Assembly (NCBI GenBank): GCA_949287365.1
Contig: CASEGC010000062.1
Span: 1-64,000 of the forward strand
Direction: 5' to 3'
Source of the DNA: an uncultured Parabacteroides sp.
GTDB lineage: Bacteria; Bacteroidota; Bacteroidia; Bacteroidales; Tannerellaceae
Length of the DNA: 64,000 nt
The position numbers and the translations under genes are program-made. Positions 45,882 through 54,615 of this stretch are shown here, piece after piece. Position 1 is the stretch's first letter, and each line of letters starts with the position of its first letter. The notes below the pieces were generated by a model, which was not told the origin of the DNA, ran no database searches, and saw only the letters and a list, made by a program, of their open reading frames with translations.

Positions 45882-47158
45882 AGCGCGTTCAATCTAACGG
45901 TTACCGCATTCCGATGCGCCTCCAGCCTTTCGTTCTCCGCCATGACGCGAATCGTATCGCCCAAGGAGCGAATGCCTTCAGAGGAAATCTCCTGAAACGT
46001 AATCTTCTTGATGAAACTATCCAAGTTCACGCCACTATACGCCTTCGCGTAGCCATTGGTTGGCAAGGTATGATTCGTGCCCGAAGCGTAATCGCCCGCG
46101 CTCTCCGGCGTATACGGACCGAGGAAAACGCTACCGGCGTTCTCGATTCGCTCGGCGATAGAGGCGTAATCCGCCGTCTGGATAATCAAATGCTCCGGGG
46201 CGTACAGATTCGTGAAATCAATTATTTCCCGTGTATCTCTCAAGACGATGATACGACTGTGCGCCAACGCCTTTTCCGTAATCTCCTTTCGGGGCAAACG
46301 CTCCAACTGTGTCTCGATAGCCTTCACCACCGGCTCGATAATCGCATCCGAAGATGTCAGCAATATCGCCTGGCTATCCGCGCCATGCTCGGCTTGCGAA
46401 AGGAAGTCGGCGGCGATAAACTCCGGATTCGCCGTCGTGTCCGCGATCACTTCCACCTCCGAAGGTCCGGCAGGCATATCGATGGCCACCTCTTTCAAGG
46501 AGACCAATTGTTTGGCGGCCGTTACATATTGATTGCCCGGCCCGAAAATCTTATGCACCTTGGGAATCGACTCCGTACCATACGCCATCGCGGCTATCGC
46601 CTGGATTCCTCCGGCTTTAAATATCTTGCTTACTCCGGCCTCTTCCGCAGCGAACAAGATGGCCGGATGCACTTTGCCTTCCTTATCGGGAGGCGTACAT
46701 AGCACGATTTCCCTACATCCGGCGATACGGGCGGGAACCGCCAACATCAACACGGTAGAGAACAGCGGAGCCGTTCCACCGGGAACATACAAACCCACCT
46801 TCTCGATAGCCACAGCCTTTTGCCAGCAAGTCACGCCGGGTGCGGTCTCTATCTTTTTCCCCTCAAAACGCTGAGAGGCGTGAAATCTTTCTATATTCGC
46901 TTTCGCCACACGAATCGCCTGTCTCAATTCCTCGGATATCAAATTCTCCGCTTCTCGTATTTCCTCCTCTGACACTTGGAGCGCATCCAAACGTACCTTG
47001 TCGAATTTCTCCTCGTACATCCGTACCGCCTCATCACCTCGCTCTCGCACGTCATCTAAAACCGTGCGAACCGTATCGAACAAGGTTGTCACGTCCATTG
47101 TCGAACGCTTCACCAACGAACACCATTCCTCACGTCCGGGATATTTAATAATCTCCAT
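45878..47158 (-). CDS. hisD: Histidinol dehydrogenase
   Basis: A 426-residue NAD-dependent enzyme that oxidises histidinol to histidine. It contains GLYVPGGTAPLFSTVLM, GPGNQYVTAAKQLV, DMPAGPSEVEVIAD and QAEHGADSQAIL, the family signature. The ATG at 47158 is chosen because it is preceded by a rare good ribosome-binding sequence (AAGGAGGAG); the in-frame TTG at 47176 overlaps the hisG stop. Confidence 0.95.
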   Translation of the reverse strand: MEIIKYPGREEWCSLVKRSTMDVTTLFDTVRTVLDDVRERGDEAVRMYEEKFDKVRLDALQVSEEEIREAENLISEELRQAIRVAKANIERFHASQRFEGKKIETAPGVTCWQKAVAIEKVGLYVPGGTAPLFSTVLMLAVPARIAGCREIVLCTPPDKEGKVHPAILFAAEEAGVSKIFKAGGIQAIAAMAYGTESIPKVHKIFGPGNQYVTAAKQLVSLKEVAIDMPAGPSEVEVIADTTANPEFIAADFLSQAEHGADSQAILLTSSDAIIEPVVKAIETQLERLPRKEITEKALAHSRIIVLRDTREIIDFTNLYAPEHLIIQTADYASIAERIENAGSVFLGPYTPESAGDYASGTNHTLPTNGYAKAYSGVNLDSFIKKITFQEISSEGIRSLGDTIRVMAENERLEAHRNAVTVRLNAL

Positions 47159-47172
47159 ATTCTCCTCCTTTT

Positions 47173-48024
47173 TCAAATAATCATTTTCTCAATAGGAAGC
47201 ACCAAGATACCCTCCGCCCCCAATGATTTCAGCTTGCCGATAATTTCCCAAAAATGTTTCTCGGCGATCACGGATTGCACCGACACCCAATCTCCATCAG
47301 CCAATGGCGTGACAGTCGGGCTTTTCATTCCAGGCAAAACCTCGATAATCTCGTCCAACCGGCTCTTCGGGGCGTTCAGCAAGACATACTTTTTCCCTTC
47401 CGCCACCTGAATCGCCTCAAACCGGAACAACAACTCATCCAAAATCATCCGTTTCTCCTCGGACAAATCCTTATTGGCGATTAGCAAAGCCTCGCAAGGC
47501 AGAACGACCTCTACCTCTTTCAATTGGTTGCTGACCAACGTACTTCCGGAACTTACGATATCGAAAATAGCGTCAGCCAAGCCTATTCCCGGAGCGATTT
47601 CCACCGAGCCACTAATCTCATGAATGTCCGCTCTCACCCCTTTCTCATTCAAATAAGCGCATAAAATACCTGGATAAGAAGTAGCGATGGTCTTTCCCTC
47701 GAACCATTCCACTCCGGCGTATTCCTCCTCCTTTGGGATCGCCAAAGACAAACGGCATTTGCTGAAGCCCAAACGACGGACCAATTCGGCCTCACGCCCC
47801 TTTTCCACATACTCATTCTCACCCACGATGCCCACGTCGGCCACGCCATTAGCTACGGATTGCGGAATGTCATCGTCACGAAGGAACAACACCTCCACGG
47901 GAAAATCTTTCGCTGACAACAACAAAATACGCTTTCCTCTATTCAACTTAATGCCGGCTTCTTCCAGCAACATCATAGTCTCGTCGTACAGACGACCCTT
48001 CGATTGAACAGCGATTCTTAACAT
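47173..48024 (-). CDS. hisG: ATP phosphoribosyltransferase HisG (long form)
   Basis: A 283-residue long-form HisG, the first committed and feedback-inhibited step of histidine synthesis. It has MLRIAVQSKGRLYDETM, GVADVGIVGENEYVE and GLADAIFDIVSSGSTL, with a C-terminal regulatory domain (about 205-283). It is the first structural gene after the leader-attenuator at 48066-48196. Confidence 0.96.
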   Translation of the reverse strand: MLRIAVQSKGRLYDETMMLLEEAGIKLNRGKRILLLSAKDFPVEVLFLRDDDIPQSVANGVADVGIVGENEYVEKGREAELVRRLGFSKCRLSLAIPKEEEYAGVEWFEGKTIATSYPGILCAYLNEKGVRADIHEISGSVEIAPGIGLADAIFDIVSSGSTLVSNQLKEVEVVLPCEALLIANKDLSEEKRMILDELLFRFEAIQVAEGKKYVLLNAPKSRLDEIIEVLPGMKSPTVTPLADGDWVSVQSVIAEKHFWEIIGKLKSLGAEGILVLPIEKMII

Positions 48025-48065
48025 AAATTCCTATATTAATTTTTTAGATTATACACGACCACGAA

Positions 48066-48097
48066 TTAAAAAAGGCTCACCTTTTCGGCAAGCCTTT
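48066..48097 (-). terminator. Attenuator terminator of the his operon
   Basis: On the minus strand AAAGGCTTGCC pairs with GGTGAGCCTTT (11 bp, two wobbles) around a GAAAA loop and is followed by six T. It lies between the his leader peptide and hisG, about 40 nt before the hisG ATG, the position expected for an attenuation terminator. Confidence 0.88.
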
Positions 48098-48145
48098 CTT
48101 TTTTCTTTTATCCCAAGTATATCACATACCATCCAGCCCACCGAA

Positions 48146-48196
48146 CTATCGCCCGTTGTAATGATGATGGTGATGTAATGTAGCTATTCTTTTCAT
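48146..48196 (-). CDS. hisL: his operon leader peptide with five His codons
   Basis: A 16-codon frame reads MKRIATLHHHHHYNGR. Five consecutive histidine codons (CAT CAC CAT CAT CAT) upstream of a terminator and the his genes are the classical attenuation design: ribosome stalling when charged tRNA-His is scarce prevents terminator formation. A consensus promoter precedes it at 48216-48245. The antiterminator was not resolved by eye. Confidence 0.85.
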   Translation of the reverse strand: MKRIATLHHHHHYNGR

Positions 48197-48215
48197 TTCG
48201 TTTTTATTTATGTCG

Positions 48216-48245
48216 CAAAGTTACGATAATAATTGAATTTAGCAA
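48216..48245 (-). promoter_or_regulatory. Promoter of the his operon
   Basis: On the minus strand TTG (48243-48245) and TAACTTTG (48216-48223) are separated by 19 bp, an exact Bacteroidetes promoter about 20 bp before the leader-peptide ATG. Confidence 0.75.
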
Positions 48246-48261
48246 CATTTCTAATAAAATA

Positions 48262-50790
48262 TTATCGCAAATGGTCCGCTTGTTGCTTTATCTTGTTCGA
48301 TAACATCGTCGGATAGTCCGGATGGACGGTGAAAAACGCCGCTACCTCATCGCGAGCCTCCTTCGAGACATGTCCAGACAACAAAGCCCGTGCCCAAGAG
48401 GTCGGAAAAAAGATATCACCGGTACGTTGTATCTCCCGCATCGCTTCCAAGGCTGGACGGATATACACGATGGATTCCCGTTCCCGCAAAGGATGATTCA
48501 AGTTGGCGAGAGCCGCTGACGCCCAAGGTTCCACTCTCCTATTCTCCGCTTTCAACAACGAGGCGAACACGCTGTCGCGCTCCGCTTTCCTCGGAGAGAC
48601 GGACGGAGAGATAAACTCATATTCCCGCCTGCGATCCGGATTCTCTATTCTCGCCAATTGCTCGCTCACGATCTCATCCGCCCGTTCCGGCAGATGAATC
48701 GCCAAAGTATAAGACAAATCCATATAATCGTTCTCGCTTAGCGCACATTTTTCCGGAGCTTTCCGTTCTTGCCACAAAGTGAACAAACGCCGTATGGCCT
48801 CCTCGGAATTCGCTACCGTACGATATTGGCGAAACGCCTGCAAACGATACGACGGTTCCGGGTGAGTCATTACGATTTTCCACAACACCTCCTCCAACGG
48901 GTGAGAATCCGCAGGGAAAAGACGCTGACAATCTCCCAAATAACCTAAGGCCATAGCGAACAATAAGGCGTTTTTCTCCTTCGGCAGATAAGCCAACAAC
49001 GGCTCTCGGAAGAATTCCGGCGAAATCGTCTTCCGGCGAAGGTTCTCATACAAGGTAATCAGCAAAGAGCCCCTCAGCACCTCGTCCTCGGATGAACGCA
49101 ATGCCTCCCATGTCCCAACAGCCTCATCTTCAGATATCTTAAAGAATCCATACCCTTTACCGTCCACGTTCGGCAAAATGACATAATTTCCCTTCGGAGG
49201 GAATTTTAATTTCCTTCGAAGGGAACTGGAATTTCTCCCGAAGGAAATCAAAATTTCCTCCGAACCCGTTTCCGATACCACCCGATAGGACAATTCCTGC
49301 GGCCAAATCAAGTCCCTGCCCAAAAGGTCACGTTGTTCGACAACCAACTCGTCTCCTTCTATCGAGGCCGTGAACTCCGGCATTCCTCTCTCGTTCACCC
49401 AAACATCGCTCCATGCGGCCAAATCTTCTTCCGTATATTTATCCAAAATATGAATAAGACCCTCCCACGTAGCGTTGCCATAAGCGTAGGTCCGTAAATA
49501 TTCCTGTATTCCTCGCCTGAAAGCGTCCTCACCCAATGTCCGGATCAGCATTTCCAACACGACCGGCGATTTGTCATAAATGATATTTCCATAAACCAAG
49601 CCAGCGTCCCGTAAATTGTCCAAATCCTGCTTGATTGGATTCGCTCCCGCCGTACGGTCTTCCGCATAAGAGGCAGGTATATAATCCCGGATAAAATTCA
49701 GCCGATGATTCACGTCCGGATAAAGAGGCTCCACGATACGGGAAGCGAAATAATTGGCGAAGACCTCCTTGGTCCAGACATCATCGAACCATTCCATCGT
49801 CACGTAATCGCCGAACCACATGTGGGATGTCTCGTGAGCGATCAACGCACTCCGCGCCAATCGCTCGTTCAACGTAGGATTCTCGTTCAAGAACATCCGG
49901 CGGTCGGCATACAAAGTGGCACCAGTATGCTCCATGCCTCCGAACTGGAAACCTGGCAAGATAATCAAGTCATATTTGGCGAAAGGATACGGGACACCCG
50001 TGAACGCCTCTTGCCATTCCAAGGCATCGAACACCTCCTCCGCGATTTCCGGACATTGGGCGATTTTCCTTGGGTCCGTCTCCCGGTGGTAAACCGAAAT
50101 CGACCGGCCGTTTCGCCCGTAAACCTCACGAGTCAATTTCCCCGCCACAAATGAGAACAAATAGGTACTTAAAGGTTCCGTCTCCTTGAAAACAATCCGC
50201 TTCCGGTCGGGAACGCTCACACTGTCCACGTCCGCCTCCGCACCATTCGACACCGCCGTCCAAGAGGCCGGCACCTCCAACGTCAGCGTGAACAACGCCT
50301 TCATGTCCGGCTGGTCGAAACAGGGGAAAACGGTACGTGCCCTGTCCGGAACCAACAACGTATACAGGAACTCATCCCGGCGATTCAACGACTGGTCAGC
50401 CGGCATAAAGGCAATCTCCACTCGGTTCTCTCCTATCTCCATCCAATTCGCGGCAATTCGTATGTGTTCATCCCTCACCTCATAAGGAACCTCTTTCCCA
50501 TTCACCGATAAAGAGCGAACCTGTTCCTGTCCTCCTCGGAAATCTATTATCATCGGCTGTTTGGTTTCCATACGCGAAGATAACTCCACTGTTCCGCTAA
50601 CCGCCTCCTCCCTAGATTCCGGAATCGAGAAAAACAGACGATAACGAACATCCGAAAGCCCCTCTTTCCGGAACGACGCCAGTTCACGGCTCACGCCCGG
50701 TTCCATCAACGCCGCGTTTTCCTTTACTTGACAGCCACAAACCAGCGATCCGATGAGAGCGCACAGTCCTATCCACGTTCTTCCTTTCAT
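48262..50790 (-). CDS. M1 family metallopeptidase lipoprotein containing a repeat array
   Basis: An 842-residue aminopeptidase N-like enzyme. The ATG at 50790 gives a lipobox (LVCGC); the longer frame to 51000 overlaps the next gene and is not credible. The zinc motif is HETSH at 319-323, with the third ligand Glu in KEVFANYFA. The exopeptidase motif is GGMEH rather than GAMEN. Residues about 509-535 (SFGRNSSSLRRKLKFPPKGN region) are encoded by a 22-bp palindromic array (49187-49265) of the TTCG-AA type. The HEAT-like C-terminal domain runs from about 600. Confidence 0.92.
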   Translation of the reverse strand: MKGRTWIGLCALIGSLVCGCQVKENAALMEPGVSRELASFRKEGLSDVRYRLFFSIPESREEAVSGTVELSSRMETKQPMIIDFRGGQEQVRSLSVNGKEVPYEVRDEHIRIAANWMEIGENRVEIAFMPADQSLNRRDEFLYTLLVPDRARTVFPCFDQPDMKALFTLTLEVPASWTAVSNGAEADVDSVSVPDRKRIVFKETEPLSTYLFSFVAGKLTREVYGRNGRSISVYHRETDPRKIAQCPEIAEEVFDALEWQEAFTGVPYPFAKYDLIILPGFQFGGMEHTGATLYADRRMFLNENPTLNERLARSALIAHETSHMWFGDYVTMEWFDDVWTKEVFANYFASRIVEPLYPDVNHRLNFIRDYIPASYAEDRTAGANPIKQDLDNLRDAGLVYGNIIYDKSPVVLEMLIRTLGEDAFRRGIQEYLRTYAYGNATWEGLIHILDKYTEEDLAAWSDVWVNERGMPEFTASIEGDELVVEQRDLLGRDLIWPQELSYRVVSETGSEEILISFGRNSSSLRRKLKFPPKGNYVILPNVDGKGYGFFKISEDEAVGTWEALRSSEDEVLRGSLLITLYENLRRKTISPEFFREPLLAYLPKEKNALLFAMALGYLGDCQRLFPADSHPLEEVLWKIVMTHPEPSYRLQAFRQYRTVANSEEAIRRLFTLWQERKAPEKCALSENDYMDLSYTLAIHLPERADEIVSEQLARIENPDRRREYEFISPSVSPRKAERDSVFASLLKAENRRVEPWASAALANLNHPLRERESIVYIRPALEAMREIQRTGDIFFPTSWARALLSGHVSKEARDEVAAFFTVHPDYPTMLSNKIKQQADHLR
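49187..49265. repeat. 22-bp array inside the M1 peptidase coding region
   Basis: CG of the TTCG/CCGAA motif recurs at 49195, 49217, 49239 and 49261, an exact 22-bp period. Units such as TTTCCTTCGAAGGGAA match the intergenic arrays at 22.9 and 31.6 kb. Three 22-bp units equal 66 bp, 22 codons, so the reading frame is kept although each unit is read in a different frame. Confidence 0.85.
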
Positions 50791-50822
50791 AAATCTAACA
50801 AATATATCGTAAACCTCTCCTC

Positions 50823-51278
50823 TCATTCCCTCAAATACTCCGCGATATCCATGAAATTCCGTTCCAACAAGAACATTTGGCTCGCCATAAAAACGAAAAA
50901 CTCGCCCCAATGCTCCCGACGATGCAAATCCAGTCCCTCTCTCGCCGTATAAATACGGGCGACCTCTTTTCCGCTTTCTCGAACGAAACAGACATTCCAA
51001 ATCAATCCCTCCGGAAAATCCCGTTCCAGCGCCTCCTTATACCAACTTAAACGCTCGAACATCTCCAAACGCACGTTCTCATCTCTATGATTGACCTCCA
51101 ATATCACGTACGCGCCCTCACGATTGGCGTCGAACTTCAGTTCTACGCCCTTCACTTTCGTATCGTACAAGACCCATGTTTTCTTACGTCCTCGCAAATA
51201 AGGCTGCGCCGCACAAAAAGCGCCGAAACTTTCCCAAAACTCCACCTTCAAGTTCTTCAGTTCTTCCCTGCTATACAT
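50823..51278 (-). CDS. DUF4268 domain protein
   Basis: A 151-residue cytosolic protein (MYSREELKNLKVEFWESFGA). The length and the run of a Trp/aromatic-rich core (FWESFG, KTWVLYDTKVKGVELKF, EALERDFPEGLIWN) fit DUF4268, a small alpha/beta family related to restriction-endonuclease-like folds by some reports. Function unknown. It overlaps the M16 peptidase stop by 1 bp and so is probably in one operon with it and the M1 gene. Confidence 0.75.
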   Translation of the reverse strand: MYSREELKNLKVEFWESFGAFCAAQPYLRGRKKTWVLYDTKVKGVELKFDANREGAYVILEVNHRDENVRLEMFERLSWYKEALERDFPEGLIWNVCFVRESGKEVARIYTAREGLDLHRREHWGEFFVFMASQMFLLERNFMDIAEYLRE

Positions 51279-54115
51279 TATCTATAAATATCTTTTCTTG
51301 TCATCTTCACGATACGTCCGAACGTAGCCAAACCATCCATATCCACACGCTTAGAATCACCGACGACAGCGTACACCATCAAACGTTCCTTTATATTCGT
51401 CTCATAAAAGCGCATGATATCCTCCATGCTCATCTTCTCGACATATTCCAAATATTCCTTATTAGGATCCGCCTCATATCCATCCCGTAAGAATCCCGCC
51501 ACTTTCATCGACACGAAACGGCTCGCGGGAAACTCGTTGTTGATTCGATTGCGAATGATTCGTTTCACGTCCTCCAAACGCTCCGGACGTTCCGGCATGG
51601 CGAGAACCAAAAGTTCCAACAAATCCATCGCATCAGTCAATTTATCGTATTGTGTAGCCAATTTCATGACGAAATCCAACGATTCACCCGAGCAGTTGGG
51701 CGGAAGATATCTCATGCGAGAACTTACCTGATAAGCGAAAGAGCGAAATTCCCGAAGCTCTTGAAACATCAAGGAAGACATATCTCCGCCGAAATAACCG
51801 TTAAACACTCTCGCCGCGTAACGATCCGCCTTGTCTTTCAACGGGTCAATATACATATAGGCATAAACGACGCATTGCGACACATCCTCCATATCATAAA
51901 AGAAGACCGTCGGCTTATCGTACTTCACGAGCGTACGGACAAAAGGAGAATTGGAAGGAACGCTTACCTTCTCGATAGGCAGGCACGAGCGGATTCGCCC
52001 GACCACCTCCTCTATCGGCAAAGTTCCATAATAATGGATGTCACAAGCCACACTACATAACTTGTCGAAAATATCGGCCATCCTTTTCCGCTTCAATTTC
52101 TTGACCTCCGCCACGGTCAGTTTCGTCAAATAACGGGATTGGCTCCCGAACTTGACCTTCTCCAACAACATATCGGCCACGCTCTCGCTGGATTTGAACA
52201 ACGATTTCTCCATCACTTTCGCCTCCGCCACGAGCTGTCTTGTTTTCTTGTTGTCGGGCTTCATGTGCCGTAAGAAATCGCCCACCAACGTCATCGTTTG
52301 AGCGAAATGCTCATCGAAACCATTCACGATCACCATGAACTCCGAATCGGTAGACTCGAAAGTCAGCACGCTTCCCAATTCCTGCAACTTGCCACGGAAC
52401 TGGTCGAACGACATCGTATCCGTCGCCACGAGCGGCAAATACGCGGATAGTTTACCCAACTCCCTCCGTTCCAATTCCCCGACTCCGTAAGACAAAACCA
52501 AAGAAAAAACGTCATTGATGGTATTCCGCCTCTTATAGAAAGTCACGTAGGGACGCAAGGAAACCCTCTCCACGTCTTTCTCGAAATCCAAGAGACGCGG
52601 TCGCGTCTCCCGCTCAGGCATCACCTCCAAACGTTTCACGTAATCGGAAGAGACATTCGACTTCTTCGGGACCACCGGCGCGTAATCTGGTTTGGGCAAC
52701 ACCGTCCTCGGATAACGTCCCGTCTTTTTCGTGATATAAAGATAATTCTCCGAGAAATATTTTCTCGCTACCGCCACCACGTCCTCCTTGGACAAAACGT
52801 CCATACGTGCCACTTCCTCCAAGCATTCCCGCCAACTTTTCCCCTGCGAGAATACCCGCATCATCATCTCCGCCCTCGAATTAATGTCCTCCAGCTTCGA
52901 GCTATACTCCCGTTGCTGTTCCAATTTCAGGCTTTGGAACATCCCGTCACTGAAATCGCCTTCCTTGAGCCGGTTGATTTGCCTCCAAGCCAGTTTCTCG
53001 GCTCTGGCATACGATTGAGTGAACATCTTCGGGAAGACCAGCACGCCTAACAAGCCGGCCTCGTTCATACTCTCGTTGATAGCCATCGCTCCCATCAACT
53101 TATGCTCGACGGTCAATTTGTCCAAGAATCCCGTGCCATTGGAGTTATTCAACAACGCCGTCGCTATACGCAACGCGGCTTGGTCCGGATGGTTGGCCGG
53201 AACGCCCCTGAACCCCAAAGCCATGAACTTGACAAAAGGAATCGGGACAAGCGCTTCCATCTTCTCACGCCCATGGAAAGACGGCAACGGAACCGTCTCC
53301 CGACGAGGAGGCTCGCCTCCACGCAAACGAGAGAAAGCGGATTCCAAGATAGGCATAACCTCCTCCGAATCGAAATCCCCGCTCAATATCAATCCCATGT
53401 TGGACGCCACGTAATATTTCTCGAAAAACGCGCGCATCTCCGACAGACGGGGATTTTTCAAGTTCTCGGCGCTCCCGATAATCGGATACGCGTAAGGATG
53501 GGGGAAGAAATACCGCTCCGTCACTTTCTCTATCGCGGCGTTAGCGACGGTGTCGCCATACATGTTCTTCTCCTCATAAACGGTCTCCAACTCGCTTTGG
53601 AAAAGACGGAACACGGGATTCCGCATACGTTCGCTGTTTATTTCCGCCCATTGCACGATATATCGCGGCGAGAAGGTATTATAATAAAGCGTGCAATCAT
53701 GGGAAGTGCCAGCGTTCAGCTTGGTACCTCCGAAACGGGAAATCAGCCGGTCGAACTCGTTAGGTACCACATATTCCGCCGCGCGCACGCTCAAGTCGTT
53801 GATGACGCGCGACAGATGCGCCCTCGCCTCCGGGTCCTCCGTATCCGCGAGCGCGTCATATTTCTCCGAGATAATATCCAACAACGCCTTCTCCGATTTA
53901 TAATCGGTCGTCCCGATCTTATCCGTACCTTTGAACATCATATGCTCAAAATAGTGCGCGATACCCGTATTCGGCGAATCCTTGGCGCCCGCTTTCACGA
54001 CAATGGCGCCAAACACCTTAGGCAGACTATGGTCCTCGTTCAACCATATCGTCAAGCCATTGCTTAACTTATGTTCCCGCACCCGCAAAACGGGGGCCGA
54101 TAATTGGAATCCCAT
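51278..54115 (-). CDS. M16 family zinc peptidase (pitrilysin-like)
   Basis: A 945-residue single-chain M16 peptidase with two halves. The inverted zinc motif HYFEH is at 54-58, with the downstream Glu in ELETVYEEKNMY (about 130). The C-terminal half carries the R/Y pair region (FRSFAYQVSSRMRYLPP). No signal peptide is evident, unlike many Bacteroidetes M16 proteins, suggesting a cytosolic or atypically exported enzyme. It is the first gene of an operon with DUF4268 and the M1 peptidase. Confidence 0.92.
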   Translation of the reverse strand: MGFQLSAPVLRVREHKLSNGLTIWLNEDHSLPKVFGAIVVKAGAKDSPNTGIAHYFEHMMFKGTDKIGTTDYKSEKALLDIISEKYDALADTEDPEARAHLSRVINDLSVRAAEYVVPNEFDRLISRFGGTKLNAGTSHDCTLYYNTFSPRYIVQWAEINSERMRNPVFRLFQSELETVYEEKNMYGDTVANAAIEKVTERYFFPHPYAYPIIGSAENLKNPRLSEMRAFFEKYYVASNMGLILSGDFDSEEVMPILESAFSRLRGGEPPRRETVPLPSFHGREKMEALVPIPFVKFMALGFRGVPANHPDQAALRIATALLNNSNGTGFLDKLTVEHKLMGAMAINESMNEAGLLGVLVFPKMFTQSYARAEKLAWRQINRLKEGDFSDGMFQSLKLEQQREYSSKLEDINSRAEMMMRVFSQGKSWRECLEEVARMDVLSKEDVVAVARKYFSENYLYITKKTGRYPRTVLPKPDYAPVVPKKSNVSSDYVKRLEVMPERETRPRLLDFEKDVERVSLRPYVTFYKRRNTINDVFSLVLSYGVGELERRELGKLSAYLPLVATDTMSFDQFRGKLQELGSVLTFESTDSEFMVIVNGFDEHFAQTMTLVGDFLRHMKPDNKKTRQLVAEAKVMEKSLFKSSESVADMLLEKVKFGSQSRYLTKLTVAEVKKLKRKRMADIFDKLCSVACDIHYYGTLPIEEVVGRIRSCLPIEKVSVPSNSPFVRTLVKYDKPTVFFYDMEDVSQCVVYAYMYIDPLKDKADRYAARVFNGYFGGDMSSLMFQELREFRSFAYQVSSRMRYLPPNCSGESLDFVMKLATQYDKLTDAMDLLELLVLAMPERPERLEDVKRIIRNRINNEFPASRFVSMKVAGFLRDGYEADPNKEYLEYVEKMSMEDIMRFYETNIKERLMVYAVVGDSKRVDMDGLATFGRIVKMTRKDIYR

Positions 54116-54199
54116 GAACTTCTTTCAAGTTTTTTTATTATTTCACAAAGATACGCTTTTCATTTGGATTATCCCGATTATCCAAGGCCCAAGGAAATC

Positions 54200-54425
54200 G
54201 GCATACGGAGAAAAAATCGCATCCCCACGGGAAAAAGACGAATACCCTCAAGGAAAACTTCCCGCCTCCATGATAAAAAGTCTATCTTTAGGCTGCGGAT
54301 ATGTATCTTTAACCTGCAGATATGTATCTTTAGGCTGAAGATATATATCTTTAGGCTAAAGATAGAGAATTCCACGGCATGTAGCGAACTTTTTCATACA
54401 GGGTACGGAACTTTTTCTCCCGCCT
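54200..54425. repeat. Repeat element D: 21-bp palindromic tandem array
   Basis: Four TATCTTTA-type units start at 54283, 54304, 54325 and 54346 (exact 21-bp period). The last unit is identical to that of elements A-C. Right flank GCGAACTTTTTC matches element C. It occupies the divergent M16/acyl-CoA synthetase gap (about 500 bp), which otherwise holds the promoter at 54548-54555. Confidence 0.9.
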
Positions 54426-54547
54426 TTTCCCTTTTCTCTCATATCAAAATATATCGGACTCGCGTATCTAAAGCGACGGATGCCCCCTCGAAAACACAGA
54501 CTCGCTTTTTAAGGTGCCCGTTTTCCTGAAATCAACATAAAAAACAT

Positions 54548-54555
54548 TACCTTTG
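54548..54555 (+). promoter_or_regulatory. Putative -7 element of the acyl-CoA synthetase gene
   Basis: TACCTTTG matches TAnnTTTG, about 60 bp before the ATG. A TTTTCC-like tract upstream may serve as the -33 region. Confidence 0.5.
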
Positions 54556-54615
54556 GAACGTTAAACGCCCTTTTATCAAACGGGGCGATTTTTCACTGGA
54601 CATAAATTCTGAAAT

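Noticed and set aside
50790..51000. N-terminal extension of the M1 peptidase to 51000
   Set aside because: It would overlap the DUF4268 gene and place a lipobox 85 residues inside the protein; the start at 50790 gives a normal lipoprotein signal.
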